From NCBI GenBank assembly GCA_002784145.1, contig PFKE01000117.1:1-46058 (forward strand): a DNA stretch of 46,058 nt, read 5' to 3'. The DNA is from Flavobacteriaceae bacterium CG_4_10_14_3_um_filter_33_47 (lineage in GTDB: Bacteria; Bacteroidota; Bacteroidia; Flavobacteriales; Flavobacteriaceae). The position numbers and the translations under genes were made by a program. Numbering within the stretch: the first letter of the stretch is position 1; each line of letters begins with the position of its first letter. The notes below the pieces were generated by a model. It was not told the DNA's origin and did no database searches. It saw only the letters and a program-made list of their open reading frames with translations. Positions 1 through 9,811 of this stretch are shown here, in pieces.

Positions 1-1552
1 TTTCATTTAAATCTATAATTTTATTTTCAAAAGAGGCAACATCCATAATGGTATGGATGTATAGGTTAGAACTCAATTGTAATCTGTATTCAGAATTTAA
101 TAAGGCGTAGGATGTTGCTGCAATACTATTTTCATCGAATCCTCTTATGGAGTTAATCCCTCCAAATCTTGAAAGTTCATTTTCAAAATAATCGTCAGAA
201 ATTAAACTAAACCCACTTAATCTTAAATAAAGACTGTTTGTTTGGTTAAAATTTAAAATTTTAAAAACATTAATGTTGAGTTGGGTTTGTTTCTGGGTTG
301 AACTTGCATTTTTTCTTTTTCCCAAACCTGTTTCTATATACAGGCTGGAATTAATTGGAAAAAGTAACTGGTTATATTGAGGGTTTGTGTATAGGTAAGC
401 AAAGGTTAAGTAATTCGATTTATAATCTGAAATAGAACTATTGGACGTTGTGGTTTGTAAATTATTAGATTCAACCGTTTTAATGCCCGTATAAATTTTG
501 TGCTTTGAGTTTATTTGATAATTAGCTTTTAAAGATTGGTTTACGGTGCTAAAGGACGAATCTTGTTTAAAAATGTAAAGTTGCAAATCAATACCAATAG
601 GGGTGTTTAAAAAATAGGGCATACCCAAGTCTGCCTGAAAAAGTTTTTGGCTATTTTGGGTGCTTTTATATTGCAGGCTAAATGATTCGCCATAATTAAG
701 GTTGTTAACAAGATTTAAATTTAAATACCCATTAAAATCCAAGGCATTGGTTTTTTCATCGGTTCCAAATCCCAAAAAACCATCAAAGGTGTTGCTTTTG
801 GTTTTTTCAATGTAAATATAAAGGGATGTAGAATCTTTTGTAAATAAAACTTCAGGAGATTTAATTTGCTTCGCAAACCTTAAACTATTTAATGGTTCGG
901 TTTTTCGTTTAACAAGATTTAAGTCGAATATTTGGCCGGGTTTAATGTGCAAATAATGTTTTAAGAAAGATTTAGGGAATTTATCATATCCTTTTATGGT
1001 AACATTGTTAATTTTTCTGATTTGGTTTTCTAGGTTTAAAATCAGAGTTGCTTTAAGAACGCCTTCATTAGCGATCTCAATGTTTGATAATTTTAGTTTT
1101 GAAAACGGATAGCCTTTATTGGATATTTTGGAATTTATAAACCTAAGAGACTCCTCAACCTGGTCAATAGGTAATATAAAATAATCTGAAAACACCTGGC
1201 TGGAAATTAAATTGAGAAGCTTCAAATCCAGGATGTTTTTGTTGTAGTATATATATATTGTGTTATATTTCTTTTTTAAATGGATTTTAACCAAAAAAGT
1301 AGAGTCGTTTTCTCTCTCTATTTTTGAAGCCTCATTTTCAAGAAACCCAATGTTAACAAGGTTCTTTTGAATGGTGTCTATTTGAGACGACAACAAAGAA
1401 AAATTCTTATGTGTCTTAACATATCCTAAGGAGTCTATCATTTGGGTTTCCATAATATCATGGCCAATAACGCTAAGGGTAAGGTTTTGACACACACCAT
1501 TTGTAGGAATCACGGAGCATAACAAAAAAAATAAAAACAATGTTTTTTTCAC
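1..1552 (-). CDS. Omp85/TamA-like outer-membrane protein, C-terminus missing
   Basis: The reading frame is open from a GTG at 1552 to the left edge, about 517 codons, so the end of the barrel lies outside. An in-frame TGA four codons upstream leaves GTG as the only usual start. The N-terminus (VKKTLFLFFLLCSVIPTNG) looks like a signal peptide. Around residues 180-210, VTIKGYDKFPKSF followed by LHIKPGQIF reads like a POTRA repeat. A long stretch of alternating polar and aromatic residues suggests beta strands, and GGINSIRGFDENS near residue 470 matches the (I/L)RGF signature of Omp85 barrels. Omp85 proteins insert or translocate proteins at the outer membrane. Cargo and partners cannot be told here, and BamA itself is less likely because the N-terminal part seems short for five POTRA domains. 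It is transcribed away from rpsL. Confidence 0.8.
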   Translation of the reverse strand, partial: MKKTLFLFFLLCSVIPTNGVCQNLTLSVIGHDIMETQMIDSLGYVKTHKNFSLLSSQIDTIQKNLVNIGFLENEASKIERENDSTFLVKIHLKKKYNTIYIYYNKNILDLKLLNLISSQVFSDYFILPIDQVEESLRFINSKISNKGYPFSKLKLSNIEIANEGVLKATLILNLENQIRKINNVTIKGYDKFPKSFLKHYLHIKPGQIFDLNLVKRKTEPLNSLRFAKQIKSPEVLFTKDSTSLYIYIEKTKSNTFDGFLGFGTDEKTNALDFNGYLNLNLVNNLNYGESFSLQYKSTQNSQKLFQADLGMPYFLNTPIGIDLQLYIFKQDSSFSTVNQSLKANYQINSKHKIYTGIKTVESNNLQTTTSNSSISDYKSNYLTFAYLYTNPQYNQLLFPINSSLYIETGLGKRKNASSTQKQTQLNINVFKILNFNQTNSLYLRLSGFSLISDDYFENELSRFGGINSIRGFDENSIAATSYALLNSEYRLQLSSNLYIHTIMDVASFENKIIDLNE

Positions 1553-1860
1553 AGTTAAAATTCAAGAGTATGGTAATGTAAAACTAACGGAAAAACAAAA
1601 CTTATAATGCAATGAAATAGGTAAATTTTAAATTCTATTGAAATCGCTATAAATTCCACCTTTGAAATATTCGTTAAAATTTTAATAAAATAAGGAATAA
1701 GTCGCTTAAACACAGGTGTTAATTTAAGGATTACACAACACCTCTAAAAAAATATTGCCTATGTTGTGAAAATTAATCTCTTAGGGTTTGAAAAATACTT
1801 TTTTATTTCTACATTTGCAGCCCTCTAAGAAGAGGTATTTAAAATAAACATATAAATTAT
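1553..1860. other. Divergent intergenic region before the ribosomal array
   Basis: This 308-base AT-rich gap separates the Omp85-like gene from rpsL and I see no gene in it. It holds a perfect 7-bp inverted repeat, AGGTGTT at 1714-1720 and AACACCT at 1737-1743, lying 43 bases upstream of the rpsL -33 element, which could be an operator. The rpsL promoter is at 1787-1817. No convincing TAnnTTTG was found for the minus-strand gene. Confidence 0.6.
1787..1817 (+). promoter_or_regulatory. Bacteroidota-type promoter of the str-S10-spc-alpha array
   Basis: TTTG at 1787-1790 is followed by exactly 19 bases and then TACATTTG at 1810-1817. This matches the Bacteroidota primary-sigma consensus TTTG-N19-TAnnTTTG. 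It lies 43 bases upstream of the rpsL ATG, so the leader would be short, about 35-40 nt. It is the best promoter match in the window and probably drives rpsL and the genes behind it. Confidence 0.85.
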
Positions 1861-2235
1861 ATGCCAACAATTTCACAATTAGTACGAATAGGAAGAGCCA
1901 AAATAACCAAGAAGAGTAAATCGGCTGCTTTAGATTCGTGTCCGCAAAGGCGTGGAGTATGTACTCGTGTTTATACTACAACACCAAAGAAACCAAACTC
2001 AGCAATGCGTAAAGTTGCAAGGGTAAGGTTAACCAATGGTAATGAAGTAAACGCATACATCCCAGGTGAAGGACACAATCTACAAGAGCACTCGATAGTA
2101 TTGGTTAGAGGTGGAAGGGTAAAAGATTTGCCAGGAGTTAGATACCATATCGTTCGTGGAGCCTTAGACACAGCAGGTGTTGCAGGTAGAACACAACGTA
2201 GATCTAAGTATGGTGCAAAACGCCCTAAGAAGTAA
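1861..2235 (+). CDS. rpsL: 30S ribosomal protein S12
   Basis: S12 sits at the decoding centre and monitors codon-anticodon fit. The 124-residue protein has the usual length and carries the family signatures [16 protein letters not shown] and [11 protein letters not shown]. These loops hold the lysines and proline where streptomycin-resistance changes occur in other bacteria, and here they look wild type. It is the first gene of the array, directly downstream of a strong promoter. The upstream bases are AT-rich with no Shine-Dalgarno sequence, as is usual in Bacteroidota. Confidence 0.98.
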   Translation: MPTISQLVRIGRAKITKKSKSAALDSCPQRRGVCTRVYTTTPKKPNSAMRKVARVRLTNGNEVNAYIPGEGHNLQEHSIVLVRGGRVKDLPGVRYHIVRGALDTAGVAGRTQRRSKYGAKRPKK

Positions 2236-2257
2236 TTTAAACTTTTAAGAAGAAGAC

Positions 2258-2734
2258 ATGAGAAAAAGAGCAGCAAAAAAGAGACCGCTTTTACCAGATC
2301 CACGATTTAACGACCAGTTAGTAACTCGTTTTGTTAACATGATGATGTGGGATGGTAAAAAGTCCGTAGCTTTTAAAGTATTTTATGATGCCATTGACAT
2401 TGTAGAAGCTAAGAAAACTGACGAAGAAAAATTAGCTTTAGATGTATGGAAAGATGCGTTATCAAACGTTATGCCTCACGTAGAAGTACGTAGTCGTAGA
2501 GTTGGTGGTGCCACATTCCAAATTCCAATGCAAATTCGTCCAGACCGTAAAGTATCAACAGCTATGAAATGGCTTATTGGATACTCACGAAAAAGAAATG
2601 AAAAATCAATGTCACAACGTTTAGCCTCCGAAATTTTAGCAGCAGCTAAAGAAGAAGGAGCCGCTGTTAAAAAGAGAGTAGATACTCATAAAATGGCAGA
2701 AGCAAATAAAGCATTCTCTCACTTTAGATTTTAA
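2258..2734 (+). CDS. rpsG: 30S ribosomal protein S7
   Basis: S7 nucleates assembly of the 30S head and contacts E-site tRNA. The 158-residue product has the expected length and the conserved segments DPRFNDQLVTRFVNMMMWDGKK near the start (basic, rRNA-binding) and VGGATFQIPMQIRPDRK in the middle. The gap to rpsL is 22 bases and to fusA 6 bases. The start lies in an AAGACATG context that recurs at several starts in this array. Confidence 0.98.
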   Translation: MRKRAAKKRPLLPDPRFNDQLVTRFVNMMMWDGKKSVAFKVFYDAIDIVEAKKTDEEKLALDVWKDALSNVMPHVEVRSRRVGGATFQIPMQIRPDRKVSTAMKWLIGYSRKRNEKSMSQRLASEILAAAKEEGAAVKKRVDTHKMAEANKAFSHFRF

Positions 2735-2740
2735 TAGGAC

Positions 2741-4867
2741 ATGGCAAGAGATTTAAAATATACAAGAAATATAGGTATTGCAGCGCATATTGATGCTGGT
2801 AAAACAACCACAACAGAGCGTGTTCTTTATTATACAGGAGTTTCCCATAAAATAGGTGAAGTACATGATGGTGCTGCAACTATGGACTGGATGGAGCAAG
2901 AGCAAGAGCGTGGTATTACCATTACTTCTGCAGCTACAACCTGCGAATGGATATTCCCAAGAGAAAATGGTGTACCAACGGATGATTCACATAGTTACCA
3001 TTTTAATATTATTGACACACCTGGTCACGTTGATTTTACGGTTGAAGTAAACCGTTCTTTACGTGTATTGGATGGCTTAGTATTCCTGTTTAGTGCTGTT
3101 GATGGTGTTGAGCCACAATCTGAAACTAACTGGAGATTAGCCGATAATTATAAAGTACCAAGAATTGGTTTCGTGAATAAAATGGATCGTCAAGGATCTG
3201 ATTTTATGATGGTTAACAGACAGGTAAAAGAAATGTTAGGGTCTAATGCAGTGCCTATCGTTTTGCCTATTGGTGACGAAATTGATTTTAAAGGTGTTGT
3301 AGATTTAGTGAAGAACAGAGCCATTATTTGGCATGATGAAACACAAGGATCTACGTTTGACATCATTGAAATACCTGAAGAATTAAAAGCAGAAGCTAAA
3401 CAATACAGAGCCTTACTTATTGAAGAAGTTGCTGGATATGATGAAAATCTTCTAGAAAAATTCATGGAAGATGAAGATTCAATTACAGAAGATGAAATAC
3501 ATGCAGCTCTTAGAGCTGCCGTTATGGACATGTCTATCATCCCTATGATTTGTGGTTCTTCATTCAAAAATAAAGGGGTTCAATTTTTATTAGACGCTGT
3601 TTGTCGCTATTTACCTTCTCCAATGGATAAAGAAGGTATTATTGGTACAAATCCAGATACTGAAAAAGAAGAAATACGTAAACCAAGTGTTAATGAGCCA
3701 TTTGCAGCTTTAGCATTCAAAATTGCTACCGATCCTTTTGTGGGTCGTCTAGCGTTTTTTAGAGCTTATTCTGGTCGTTTAGATGCAGGTTCTTATGTGT
3801 TGAACAATCGTTCAGGTAATAAAGAACGTATCTCACGTATTTATCAAATGCATGCCAATAAACAAAACGCTATAGATTACATCGAAGCTGGAGACATTGG
3901 AGCAGCAGTTGGTTTCAAGGATATTAAAACAGGAGATACGTTATCTGCTGAAAAACATCCAATAGTTTTAGAAAGTATGAACTTCCCTGAGCCAGTAATT
4001 GGTATTGCGGTAGAGCCTAAAACCAAAGCGGATGTGGATAAATTAGGAATGTCATTAGCTAAATTGGCTGAAGAAGATCCAACGTTCCAAGTTCGTACAG
4101 ATGAGGCTAGTGGTCAAACCATTATCTCTGGTATGGGCGAGCTTCACTTAGACATTATTGTAGATCGTTTAAAAAGAGAGTTTAAGGTTGAAGTAAATCA
4201 AGGAAAACCACAAGTTGAATATAAAGAAGCCATTACAAAACTTGCCAATCATAGAGAAGTTTATAAAAAACAATCTGGTGGCCGTGGTAAATTTGCCGAT
4301 ATTGTATTTAAGCTAGAGCCAGCCTCTGAAGGAAAAATAGGTTTAGAATTCGTTAATGAAGTAAAAGGTGGTAACGTTCCAAAAGAATATGTGCCGTCTA
4401 TTGAAAAAGGATTCAGACAAGCCATGGTTAATGGACCTTTAGCAGGATTTGAGGTTGATAGTATGAAAGTAACCCTTTTAGATGGATCTTTTCACGCAGT
4501 GGATTCTGATGCATTATCCTTTGAGTTGGCTGCCAAATTAGGTTTTAAAGCTGTTGCAAAACAAGCCGGAGCCATTATTCTGGAACCCATTATGAAACTT
4601 GAAGTGATTACACCTGAAGAAAATATGGGTGATATTGTAGGCGACTTAAACCGTCGTAGGGGTCAAGTGAATGATATGGGCGATAGAGCAGGTGCAAAAA
4701 CTATTAAAGCTGAAGTGCCTCTTTCTGAAATGTTTGGTTATGTAACAACCTTAAGAACATTATCATCAGGTCGTGCAACATCCACTATGGAATTTTCACA
4801 TTATGCTGAGACACCTTCAAATATATCTGAAGAAGTAATTAAAGAAGCAAAAGGTTTACAATCTTAA
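2741..4867 (+). CDS. fusA: Translation elongation factor G
   Basis: EF-G is the GTPase that drives translocation and helps recycle ribosomes. The 708-residue protein is full length. All G motifs are visible: the P-loop AHIDAGKT at 15-22, RGIT at 57-60, DTPGH at 92-96 and NKMD at 146-149. Domains II to V follow, including [14 protein letters not shown] in domain III and the domain V part ending [15 protein letters not shown]. It lies 6 bases after rpsG, the str-operon order. The tuf gene that follows fusA in many bacteria is absent and rpsJ comes next. This looks like the main housekeeping EF-G, not a paralogue. Confidence 0.98.
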   Translation: MARDLKYTRNIGIAAHIDAGKTTTTERVLYYTGVSHKIGEVHDGAATMDWMEQEQERGITITSAATTCEWIFPRENGVPTDDSHSYHFNIIDTPGHVDFTVEVNRSLRVLDGLVFLFSAVDGVEPQSETNWRLADNYKVPRIGFVNKMDRQGSDFMMVNRQVKEMLGSNAVPIVLPIGDEIDFKGVVDLVKNRAIIWHDETQGSTFDIIEIPEELKAEAKQYRALLIEEVAGYDENLLEKFMEDEDSITEDEIHAALRAAVMDMSIIPMICGSSFKNKGVQFLLDAVCRYLPSPMDKEGIIGTNPDTEKEEIRKPSVNEPFAALAFKIATDPFVGRLAFFRAYSGRLDAGSYVLNNRSGNKERISRIYQMHANKQNAIDYIEAGDIGAAVGFKDIKTGDTLSAEKHPIVLESMNFPEPVIGIAVEPKTKADVDKLGMSLAKLAEEDPTFQVRTDEASGQTIISGMGELHLDIIVDRLKREFKVEVNQGKPQVEYKEAITKLANHREVYKKQSGGRGKFADIVFKLEPASEGKIGLEFVNEVKGGNVPKEYVPSIEKGFRQAMVNGPLAGFEVDSMKVTLLDGSFHAVDSDALSFELAAKLGFKAVAKQAGAIILEPIMKLEVITPEENMGDIVGDLNRRRGQVNDMGDRAGAKTIKAEVPLSEMFGYVTTLRTLSSGRATSTMEFSHYAETPSNISEEVIKEAKGLQS

Positions 4868-4879
4868 AAAATTAAGAAA

Positions 4880-5185
4880 ATGAGTCAAAAAATCAGAATA
4901 AAATTAAAGTCTTATGATCATAATTTAGTTGACAAGTCAGCTGATAAGATTGTAAAAACTGTAAAAAGTACAGGTGCTGTTGTAACAGGTCCAATTCCGT
5001 TACCAACACACAAGAAAATTTTCACTGTACTGCGTTCTCCACACGTTAACAAAAAGTCTAGAGAACAATTTCAGTTAAGTTCTTACAAAAGATTACTTGA
5101 TATTTACAGTTCATCATCAAAAACTATTGATGCTTTGATGAAACTAGAATTGCCAAGTGGTGTTGAAGTAGAGATAAAAGTCTAA
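4880..5185 (+). CDS. rpsJ: 30S ribosomal protein S10
   Basis: S10 is a 30S head protein and, as NusE, takes part in transcription antitermination in other bacteria. The 101-residue sequence is the usual length and contains [28 protein letters not shown], the conserved loop region, and ends [11 protein letters not shown]. It follows fusA by 12 bases, joining the str genes directly to the S10 genes. It is followed by an unusual 147-base gap with strong secondary structure before rplC. Confidence 0.98.
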   Translation: MSQKIRIKLKSYDHNLVDKSADKIVKTVKSTGAVVTGPIPLPTHKKIFTVLRSPHVNKKSREQFQLSSYKRLLDIYSSSSKTIDALMKLELPSGVEVEIKV

Positions 5186-5189
5186 TTCA

Positions 5190-5211
5190 TGAATTCAGAA
5201 TTCTGAATTCA
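5190..5211. repeat. Perfect 22-bp palindrome of heptad GAATTCA/T units
   Basis: Just after the rpsJ stop, GAATTCA, GAATTCT, GAATTCA and the weaker GAATTTG follow each other with a 7-base period. The first three copies with their flanks form a perfect palindrome of 22 bp. It could form a cruciform or hairpin, or be a simple repeat expansion. Similar GAATTC-rich spacers occur in flavobacterial genomes as I recall them, but I cannot check this here. Confidence 0.7.
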
Positions 5212-5227
5212 GAATTTGCAAAACATG

Positions 5228-5248
5228 TCCTGAGCTGCGAGCGAAGGA
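5228..5248. repeat. Hairpin-forming repeat with tandem G-A mismatches (REP-like)
   Basis: The sequence TCCTGAGCT, loop GCG, AGCGAAGGA folds into a 9-step stem in which the GA steps face each other as tandem G-A pairs. It resembles the short dispersed element CCTGAGC...GAAGG that I recall from many Bacteroidota intergenic regions. Only one copy is in this window, so repeat status is inferred. Confidence 0.45.
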
Positions 5249-5264
5249 AAAACGGTAAAAATAC

Positions 5265-5300
5265 ATTCAGGGTTGAACGTATTTCGACCCTGAATTTTTT
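5265..5300 (+). terminator. Terminator-like hairpin between rpsJ and rplC
   Basis: ATTCAGGGTTGAA (5265-5277) pairs with TTCGACCCTGAAT (5283-5295) through 13 base pairs, one of them G-T, around a 5-base loop. Five further T bases follow. The shape is that of an intrinsic terminator or attenuator. Its place inside the S10 operon is unexpected. It could set partial termination between rpsJ and rplC, or act as an mRNA processing or stability element. Confidence 0.65.
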
Positions 5301-5332
5301 AAATAAGTAAGTAATAAATTAAATAAATAATT

Positions 5333-5950
5333 ATGTCTGGGTTAATTGGAAAAAAAATCGGTATGACCAGCATCTTTGATAGTAACGGGAAAAACATTCC
5401 TTGTACAGTAATCGAAGCTGGACCATGTATCGTTACCCAAGTCAGAACTGAAGAGGTTGACGGTTATAAAGCTGTTCAATTAGGTTTCGATGACGCGACA
5501 GAAAAAAGTGCTACTAAAGCTGACTTAGGTCACGCTAAAAAAGCAGGAACTTCTGTAAAACGCAAAATCGTTGAATTTAAAGGTTTTGATAAGGAGTACA
5601 AGTTAGGTGATGCTATCACTGTTGAGCACTTTGTAGAAGGTGAGTTTGTTGATGTACAAGGTATATCAAAAGGAAAAGGATTTCAGGGCGTTGTAAAACG
5701 TCATGGTTTTGGTGGTGTAGGTCAAGCTACTCACGGTCAACATAACCGTTTAAGAGCGCCAGGTTCTGTAGGAGCTTCTTCTTACCCTTCAAGAGTATTC
5801 AAAGGAATGCGTATGGCTGGAAGAATGGGTGGAGATAAAGTAAAAGTTGAAAATTTAAGAGTTTTAAAGGTAGTTGCTGAAAAGAACTTACTGGTTGTTA
5901 AAGGTTGTGTGCCTGGACATAAAAACGCTTATGTAATTATTAGAAAATAA
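5333..5950 (+). CDS. rplC: 50S ribosomal protein L3
   Basis: L3 is a primary assembly protein reaching into the peptidyl-transferase centre. The 205 residues begin [15 protein letters not shown], typical of L3, and contain the central loop [21 protein letters not shown] with the basic MRMAGRMGG tip downstream. Its stop overlaps the rplD start by one base (TAATG), suggesting translational coupling. It is the first gene after the structured gap at 5186-5332. Confidence 0.98.
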   Translation: MSGLIGKKIGMTSIFDSNGKNIPCTVIEAGPCIVTQVRTEEVDGYKAVQLGFDDATEKSATKADLGHAKKAGTSVKRKIVEFKGFDKEYKLGDAITVEHFVEGEFVDVQGISKGKGFQGVVKRHGFGGVGQATHGQHNRLRAPGSVGASSYPSRVFKGMRMAGRMGGDKVKVENLRVLKVVAEKNLLVVKGCVPGHKNAYVIIRK

Positions 5951-6579
5951 TGAAAGTAGCTGTTTTAGATATAAACGGAAAAGACACAGGAAGAAAAGCT
6001 GAGCTTTCTCAAGATGTGTTCGCTATTGAACCTAATAATCATGCAGTATATTTGGATGTTAAACAATATTTAGCAAATCAAAGACAAGGAACTCATAAAG
6101 CTAAAGAAAGAAATGAGATTTCCGGAAGTACACGTAAGATTAAAAAACAAAAAGGAACAGGAACTGCAAGAGCAGGTAGTATTAAGTCTGGAGTTTTCAA
6201 AGGTGGTGGTCGTATGTTCGGTCCAAGACCTAGAAGTTATAGCTTTAAACTTAATAAAAGCCTAAAGCGTTTAGCACGTAAATCTGCCTTAAGTATCAAA
6301 GCTGGAGAGCAATCCATAGTGGTCTTAGAAGACTTCAATTTTGATGCTCCAAAAACCAAAAATTTTACAGCGGTTTTAAAGGCTTTAAACTTAGAAAACA
6401 AAAAATCTCTCTTTGTGTTGGGAGCGTCAAATAATAATGTATATTTGTCGTCACGCAATTTAAAAGGGTCTGAAGTTATAACTAATTCAGAATTAAGCAC
6501 TTATAAGATTTTAAATGCAAATCAAATAGTGCTTCTAGAGAGCTCTTTAGAAGGAATTGAATCGAATTTAAGTAAATAA
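5950..6579 (+). CDS. rplD: 50S ribosomal protein L4
   Basis: L4 lines the peptide exit tunnel and in E. coli also represses its own S10 operon. The 209-residue protein has the long basic tunnel loop around residues 58-98, including [16 protein letters not shown] and [13 protein letters not shown], the region altered in macrolide-resistant strains elsewhere. The start overlaps the rplC stop by one base. Whether L4 regulates here is unknown. The hairpins before rplC are possible targets, but this is inference. Confidence 0.97.
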   Translation: MKVAVLDINGKDTGRKAELSQDVFAIEPNNHAVYLDVKQYLANQRQGTHKAKERNEISGSTRKIKKQKGTGTARAGSIKSGVFKGGGRMFGPRPRSYSFKLNKSLKRLARKSALSIKAGEQSIVVLEDFNFDAPKTKNFTAVLKALNLENKKSLFVLGASNNNVYLSSRNLKGSEVITNSELSTYKILNANQIVLLESSLEGIESNLSK

Positions 6580-6586
6580 GGAACAG

Positions 6587-6877
6587 ATGAGTATCTTAAT
6601 TAAACCTATAATCACAGAAAAAGCATCGGCTAATAGCGAAGTAAATAACTGCTATACCTTTGCTGTGAATACTAAGGCGAACAAGGTGGAAATTAAAAAA
6701 GCAGTAGAAGCTGCTTATGGTGTTTCTGTTGAAAAAGTTCGTACTATAAATGTCCGTCCAGATAGAAAAACGCGTTACACAAAAACGGGTATTCAACATG
6801 GTAAAACAAATGCTGTTAAAAAGGCAATTGTACAACTGGCGGAAGGTGAAATGATTGATTTATACAGTAATATGTAA
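6587..6877 (+). CDS. rplW: 50S ribosomal protein L23
   Basis: L23 sits at the tunnel exit and is the docking site for trigger factor and SRP. The 96-residue protein begins MSILIKPIITEKA and has the conserved TFAVNTKANKVEIKKAVEAA. It lies 7 bases after rplD. Its start is preceded by AAGGAACAG, one of the few Shine-Dalgarno-like sequences in this window, and the same bases precede rpmJ. Confidence 0.97.
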   Translation: MSILIKPIITEKASANSEVNNCYTFAVNTKANKVEIKKAVEAAYGVSVEKVRTINVRPDRKTRYTKTGIQHGKTNAVKKAIVQLAEGEMIDLYSNM

Positions 6878-6887
6878 TTAGACAACA

Positions 6888-7712
6888 ATGTCAGTAAGAA
6901 AATTAAAACCAATCACACCAGGACAGCGATTTAGAGTAGTAAATGGATTTGACGCCATCACTACTGATAAGCCGGAGAAAAGTTTATTAGCTCCGAATAA
7001 AAGGTCTGGTGGTAGAAACAGTCAAGGAAAAATGACCATGCGCTACATAGGTGGAGGTCATAAAAGAAAGTATCGTATTATAGATTTTAAAAGAAACAAA
7101 GCTGGAATTCCTGCTGAAGTTAAGTCTATAGAATATGATCCTAACAGAACCGCTTTTATCGCATTATTGAATTATCAAGATGGCGAAAAAAGATACATCA
7201 TTGCACCAAACGGTTTACAAGTAGGTCAAACCGTAGTTTCAGGAGACAATGTGGCTCCAGAAATTGGAAATGCAATGCCGCTAAGTCAAATTCCATTAGG
7301 AACTATTATTTCTTGTGTTGAGTTACGTCCTGGTCAAGGAGCTATTATGGCTCGTAGTGCTGGTGCTTTTGCTCAATTAATGGCAAGAGATGGTAAGTTT
7401 GCAACCATTAAATTGCCATCTGGTGAAACAAGATTAATTCTTGCAAATTGTTTAGCGACTATTGGAGTTGTATCAAATTCAGACCATCAATTGTTAGTGT
7501 CTGGTAAAGCAGGTAGAACAAGATGGTTAGGTAGAAGACCAAGAACTAGACCAGTAGTTATGAATCCAGTCGATCACCCAATGGGTGGTGGTGAAGGTAA
7601 ATCTTCAGGAGGACATCCACGTTCTAGAAACGGTATTCCAGCTAAAGGATATAGAACTCGTTCTAAAAAGAATGCAAGTAATAAATATATTGTAGAACGT
7701 AGAAAGAAATAA
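6888..7712 (+). CDS. rplB: 50S ribosomal protein L2
   Basis: L2 is a universally conserved 23S rRNA-binding protein needed for subunit association and peptidyl transfer. The 274 residues include [19 protein letters not shown] near the N-terminus and [14 protein letters not shown] near residue 225, keeping the Asp-His pair associated with peptidyl-transferase activity. The position after HP is Met where E. coli has His. The length is as expected, and the gene lies 10 bases after rplW. Confidence 0.98.
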   Translation: MSVRKLKPITPGQRFRVVNGFDAITTDKPEKSLLAPNKRSGGRNSQGKMTMRYIGGGHKRKYRIIDFKRNKAGIPAEVKSIEYDPNRTAFIALLNYQDGEKRYIIAPNGLQVGQTVVSGDNVAPEIGNAMPLSQIPLGTIISCVELRPGQGAIMARSAGAFAQLMARDGKFATIKLPSGETRLILANCLATIGVVSNSDHQLLVSGKAGRTRWLGRRPRTRPVVMNPVDHPMGGGEGKSSGGHPRSRNGIPAKGYRTRSKKNASNKYIVERRKK

Positions 7713-7715
7713 GAC

Positions 7716-7994
7716 ATGGCAAGATCATTAAAAAAAGGACCTTACGTTCATTATAAATTAGAGAAAAAAGTAGCTGTTAATGTTGAAGCTAACAAAAAAA
7801 CGGTTATCAAAACCTGGTCAAGAGCTAGTATGATTACTCCAGATTTTGTGGGTCAAACAATAGCTGTTCACAATGGCCGTCAATTTGTACCAGTGTATGT
7901 AACTGAGAACATGGTTGGTCATAAACTAGGAGAATTTTCACCAACTAGATCCTTTAGAGGTCATGCAGGTGCAAAAAATAAAGGTAAAAAATAA
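7716..7994 (+). CDS. rpsS: 30S ribosomal protein S19
   Basis: S19 binds the 30S head with S13 near the A site. The 92-residue sequence begins [15 protein letters not shown] and has the signature [22 protein letters not shown] followed by [14 protein letters not shown]. It lies 3 bases after rplB and 6 bases before rplV, in the normal S10-operon order. Confidence 0.98.
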   Translation: MARSLKKGPYVHYKLEKKVAVNVEANKKTVIKTWSRASMITPDFVGQTIAVHNGRQFVPVYVTENMVGHKLGEFSPTRSFRGHAGAKNKGKK

Positions 7995-8000
7995 TAAGCA

Positions 8001-8408
8001 ATGGGAAGTCGTAAAAAACAAATGGCAGACACTATTAAGGAAGTAAAAAAGCAAATTGCTTTTGCTAAACTTAACAATTGTCCTACATCACCAAGAAAAA
8101 TGCGTTTAGTAGCCGATTTAGTAAGAGGTGAACGCGTAGAAAAAGCGCTTAGTATTTTGAAATTCAATCAAAAAGAATCTTCAGGCAAATTGGAAAAATT
8201 GTTATTGTCTGCCATTGCAAACTGGCAGTCTAAAAATGAAGAAGCCAATATTGAAGAAGCTGGATTAGTAGTAAAAGAGATTAGAGTTGATGGTGGCGCC
8301 ATGTTAAAAAGACTGCGCCCTGCACCTCAAGGCCGCGCACACAGAATTAGAAAACGTTCTAACCACGTAACCATCGTAGTTGGAGCTAACAATAACACAC
8401 AAAGCTAG
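8001..8408 (+). CDS. rplV: 50S ribosomal protein L22
   Basis: L22 lines the exit tunnel with L4. The 135-residue product has the core [17 protein letters not shown] and a C-terminal hairpin ending [21 protein letters not shown], the tunnel tip and rRNA contact. The N-terminus is about 25 residues longer than in E. coli, as I recall for Flavobacteriaceae. An internal Met at residue 8 is a possible alternative start. Confidence 0.96.
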   Translation: MGSRKKQMADTIKEVKKQIAFAKLNNCPTSPRKMRLVADLVRGERVEKALSILKFNQKESSGKLEKLLLSAIANWQSKNEEANIEEAGLVVKEIRVDGGAMLKRLRPAPQGRAHRIRKRSNHVTIVVGANNNTQS

Positions 8409-8417
8409 GATAGAAGT

Positions 8418-9152
8418 ATGGGACAAAAAACAAATCCAATCGGAAATCGCTTAGGAATTATCAGAGGATGGGAATCTAACTGGTATGGAGGTAATGATTA
8501 TGGAGATAAGCTTGCCGAAGACGATAAAATTAGAAAATACGTACACGTACGTTTATCTAAAGCTAGTGTAAGTAGAGTAATTATTGAAAGAACTTTAAAA
8601 CTTGTAACCGTTACTATCACAACGGCTCGTCCAGGTATCATTATTGGTAAAGGCGGTCAAGAGGTAGACAAGTTAAAAGAAGAACTTAAAAAAATTACTG
8701 GTAAAGAAGTTCAGATTAACATCTTTGAAATTAAGAGACCTGAACTAGACGCATTTTTAGTAGCATCAAGTATTGCTCGTCAAATAGAAAACAGAATTTC
8801 TTACAGACGTGCTATAAAAATGGCCATTGCTGCTACTATGCGCATGAATGCAGAAGGAATTAAAGTTCAAATAAGTGGTCGTTTAAATGGTGCTGAAATG
8901 GCACGTAGTGAACACTACAAAGAAGGACGTATTCCATTATCAACCTTTAGAGCCGATATTGACTATGCTTTAGTTGAAGCACATACTACTTATGGTAGAT
9001 TAGGTGTAAAAGTATGGATCATGAAAGGTGAAGTATACGGTAAAAGAGAACTTTCTCCACTTGTTGGAATGGCCAAGAAGCAAGGAAAAAGTGGTGGAGC
9101 AAGTACTGGTCGTTCTAGTAATGGTCCAGCAAAACCTCGTCGTAGAAAGTAA
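8418..9152 (+). CDS. rpsC: 30S ribosomal protein S3
   Basis: S3 forms part of the mRNA entry channel and its helicase. The 244 residues begin [23 protein letters not shown]-type RNA-binding motif lies near residues 75-82 (IIIGKGGQ), followed by the C-terminal domain with [20 protein letters not shown]. The last 25 residues are a basic, Gly-Ser-rich tail. It lies 9 bases after rplV. Confidence 0.98.
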   Translation: MGQKTNPIGNRLGIIRGWESNWYGGNDYGDKLAEDDKIRKYVHVRLSKASVSRVIIERTLKLVTVTITTARPGIIIGKGGQEVDKLKEELKKITGKEVQINIFEIKRPELDAFLVASSIARQIENRISYRRAIKMAIAATMRMNAEGIKVQISGRLNGAEMARSEHYKEGRIPLSTFRADIDYALVEAHTTYGRLGVKVWIMKGEVYGKRELSPLVGMAKKQGKSGGASTGRSSNGPAKPRRRK

Positions 9153-9174
9153 TTTTTTATAAAGTAAAAGAAAA

Positions 9175-9594
9175 ATGTTACAGCCTAAAAGAACAAAATT
9201 TCGTAAAATGCAAACGGGTCGTATGAAGGGCATCTCTCAAAGAGGGCATGAACTTTCAAACGGTACCTTTGGTATAAAATCGATGGATTCAAGTTTTTTA
9301 ACATCGCGTCAAATTGAAGCTGCACGTATTGCCGCTACACGTTACATGAAAAGAGAAGGGCAACTTTGGATTAAAATATTTCCAGATAAGCCAATTACAA
9401 AAAAACCTCTTGAAGTACGTATGGGTAAAGGTAAAGGTGCCGTTGAATATTGGGTAGCCATTGTTAAACCAGGAAGAATATTATTTGAAGTTGGAGGCGT
9501 GCCTTTAGATATCGCAAAAGAAGCGTTACGTTTGGCTGCACAGAAACTTCCTGTTAAAACTAAGTTTTTAATCGCTAGAGATTACGAAGCATAA
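9175..9594 (+). CDS. rplP: 50S ribosomal protein L16
   Basis: L16 organises the A-tRNA site of the 50S subunit. The 139-residue protein starts [19 protein letters not shown] and carries [18 protein letters not shown] and [14 protein letters not shown], all diagnostic. It lies 22 bases after rpsC and 13 before rpmC. Confidence 0.98.
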   Translation: MLQPKRTKFRKMQTGRMKGISQRGHELSNGTFGIKSMDSSFLTSRQIEAARIAATRYMKREGQLWIKIFPDKPITKKPLEVRMGKGKGAVEYWVAIVKPGRILFEVGGVPLDIAKEALRLAAQKLPVKTKFLIARDYEA

Positions 9595-9607
9595 TTTATT
9601 TGATATT

Positions 9608-9799
9608 ATGAAACAATCAGAAATTAAAGAATTATCTGTAGCTGAGTTACAAGAGAAACTTAGTGAAACAAAAAAGAGTTATTCAGACCTAAAATTAGCT
9701 CATGCAATATCTCCTTTAGAAAATCCAATTCAGTTGCGTAACGTAAGACGTACTGTAGCTAGAATTGTGACCGAATTAACTAAAAGAGAATTACAATAA
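9608..9799 (+). CDS. rpmC: 50S ribosomal protein L29
   Basis: L29 is a small two-helix protein at the tunnel exit next to L23. The 63 residues MKQSEIKELSVAELQEKL through RNVRRTVARIVTELTKREL match the family in length and in the ending helix. It lies between rplP and rpsQ with 12-13-base gaps. Confidence 0.96.
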   Translation: MKQSEIKELSVAELQEKLSETKKSYSDLKLAHAISPLENPIQLRNVRRTVARIVTELTKRELQ

Positions 9800-9811
9800 T
9801 TCTGCTGAAAG

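Noticed and set aside
1971-2303. 110-residue open frame opposite rpsL and rpsG
   Set aside because: It lies wholly opposite conserved ribosomal genes, its translation resembles no family, and its composition follows the reverse complement of coding DNA.
3190-3567. 125-residue open frame opposite fusA
   Set aside because: A shadow of fusA: Ser/Ile-rich translation, no promoter or signal, and full overlap with conserved EF-G codons.
5190-5300. Insertion-sequence remnant in the rpsJ-rplC gap
   Set aside because: No transposase fragment, no terminal repeats flanking a unit and no target duplication could be seen. Only short hairpins are present.
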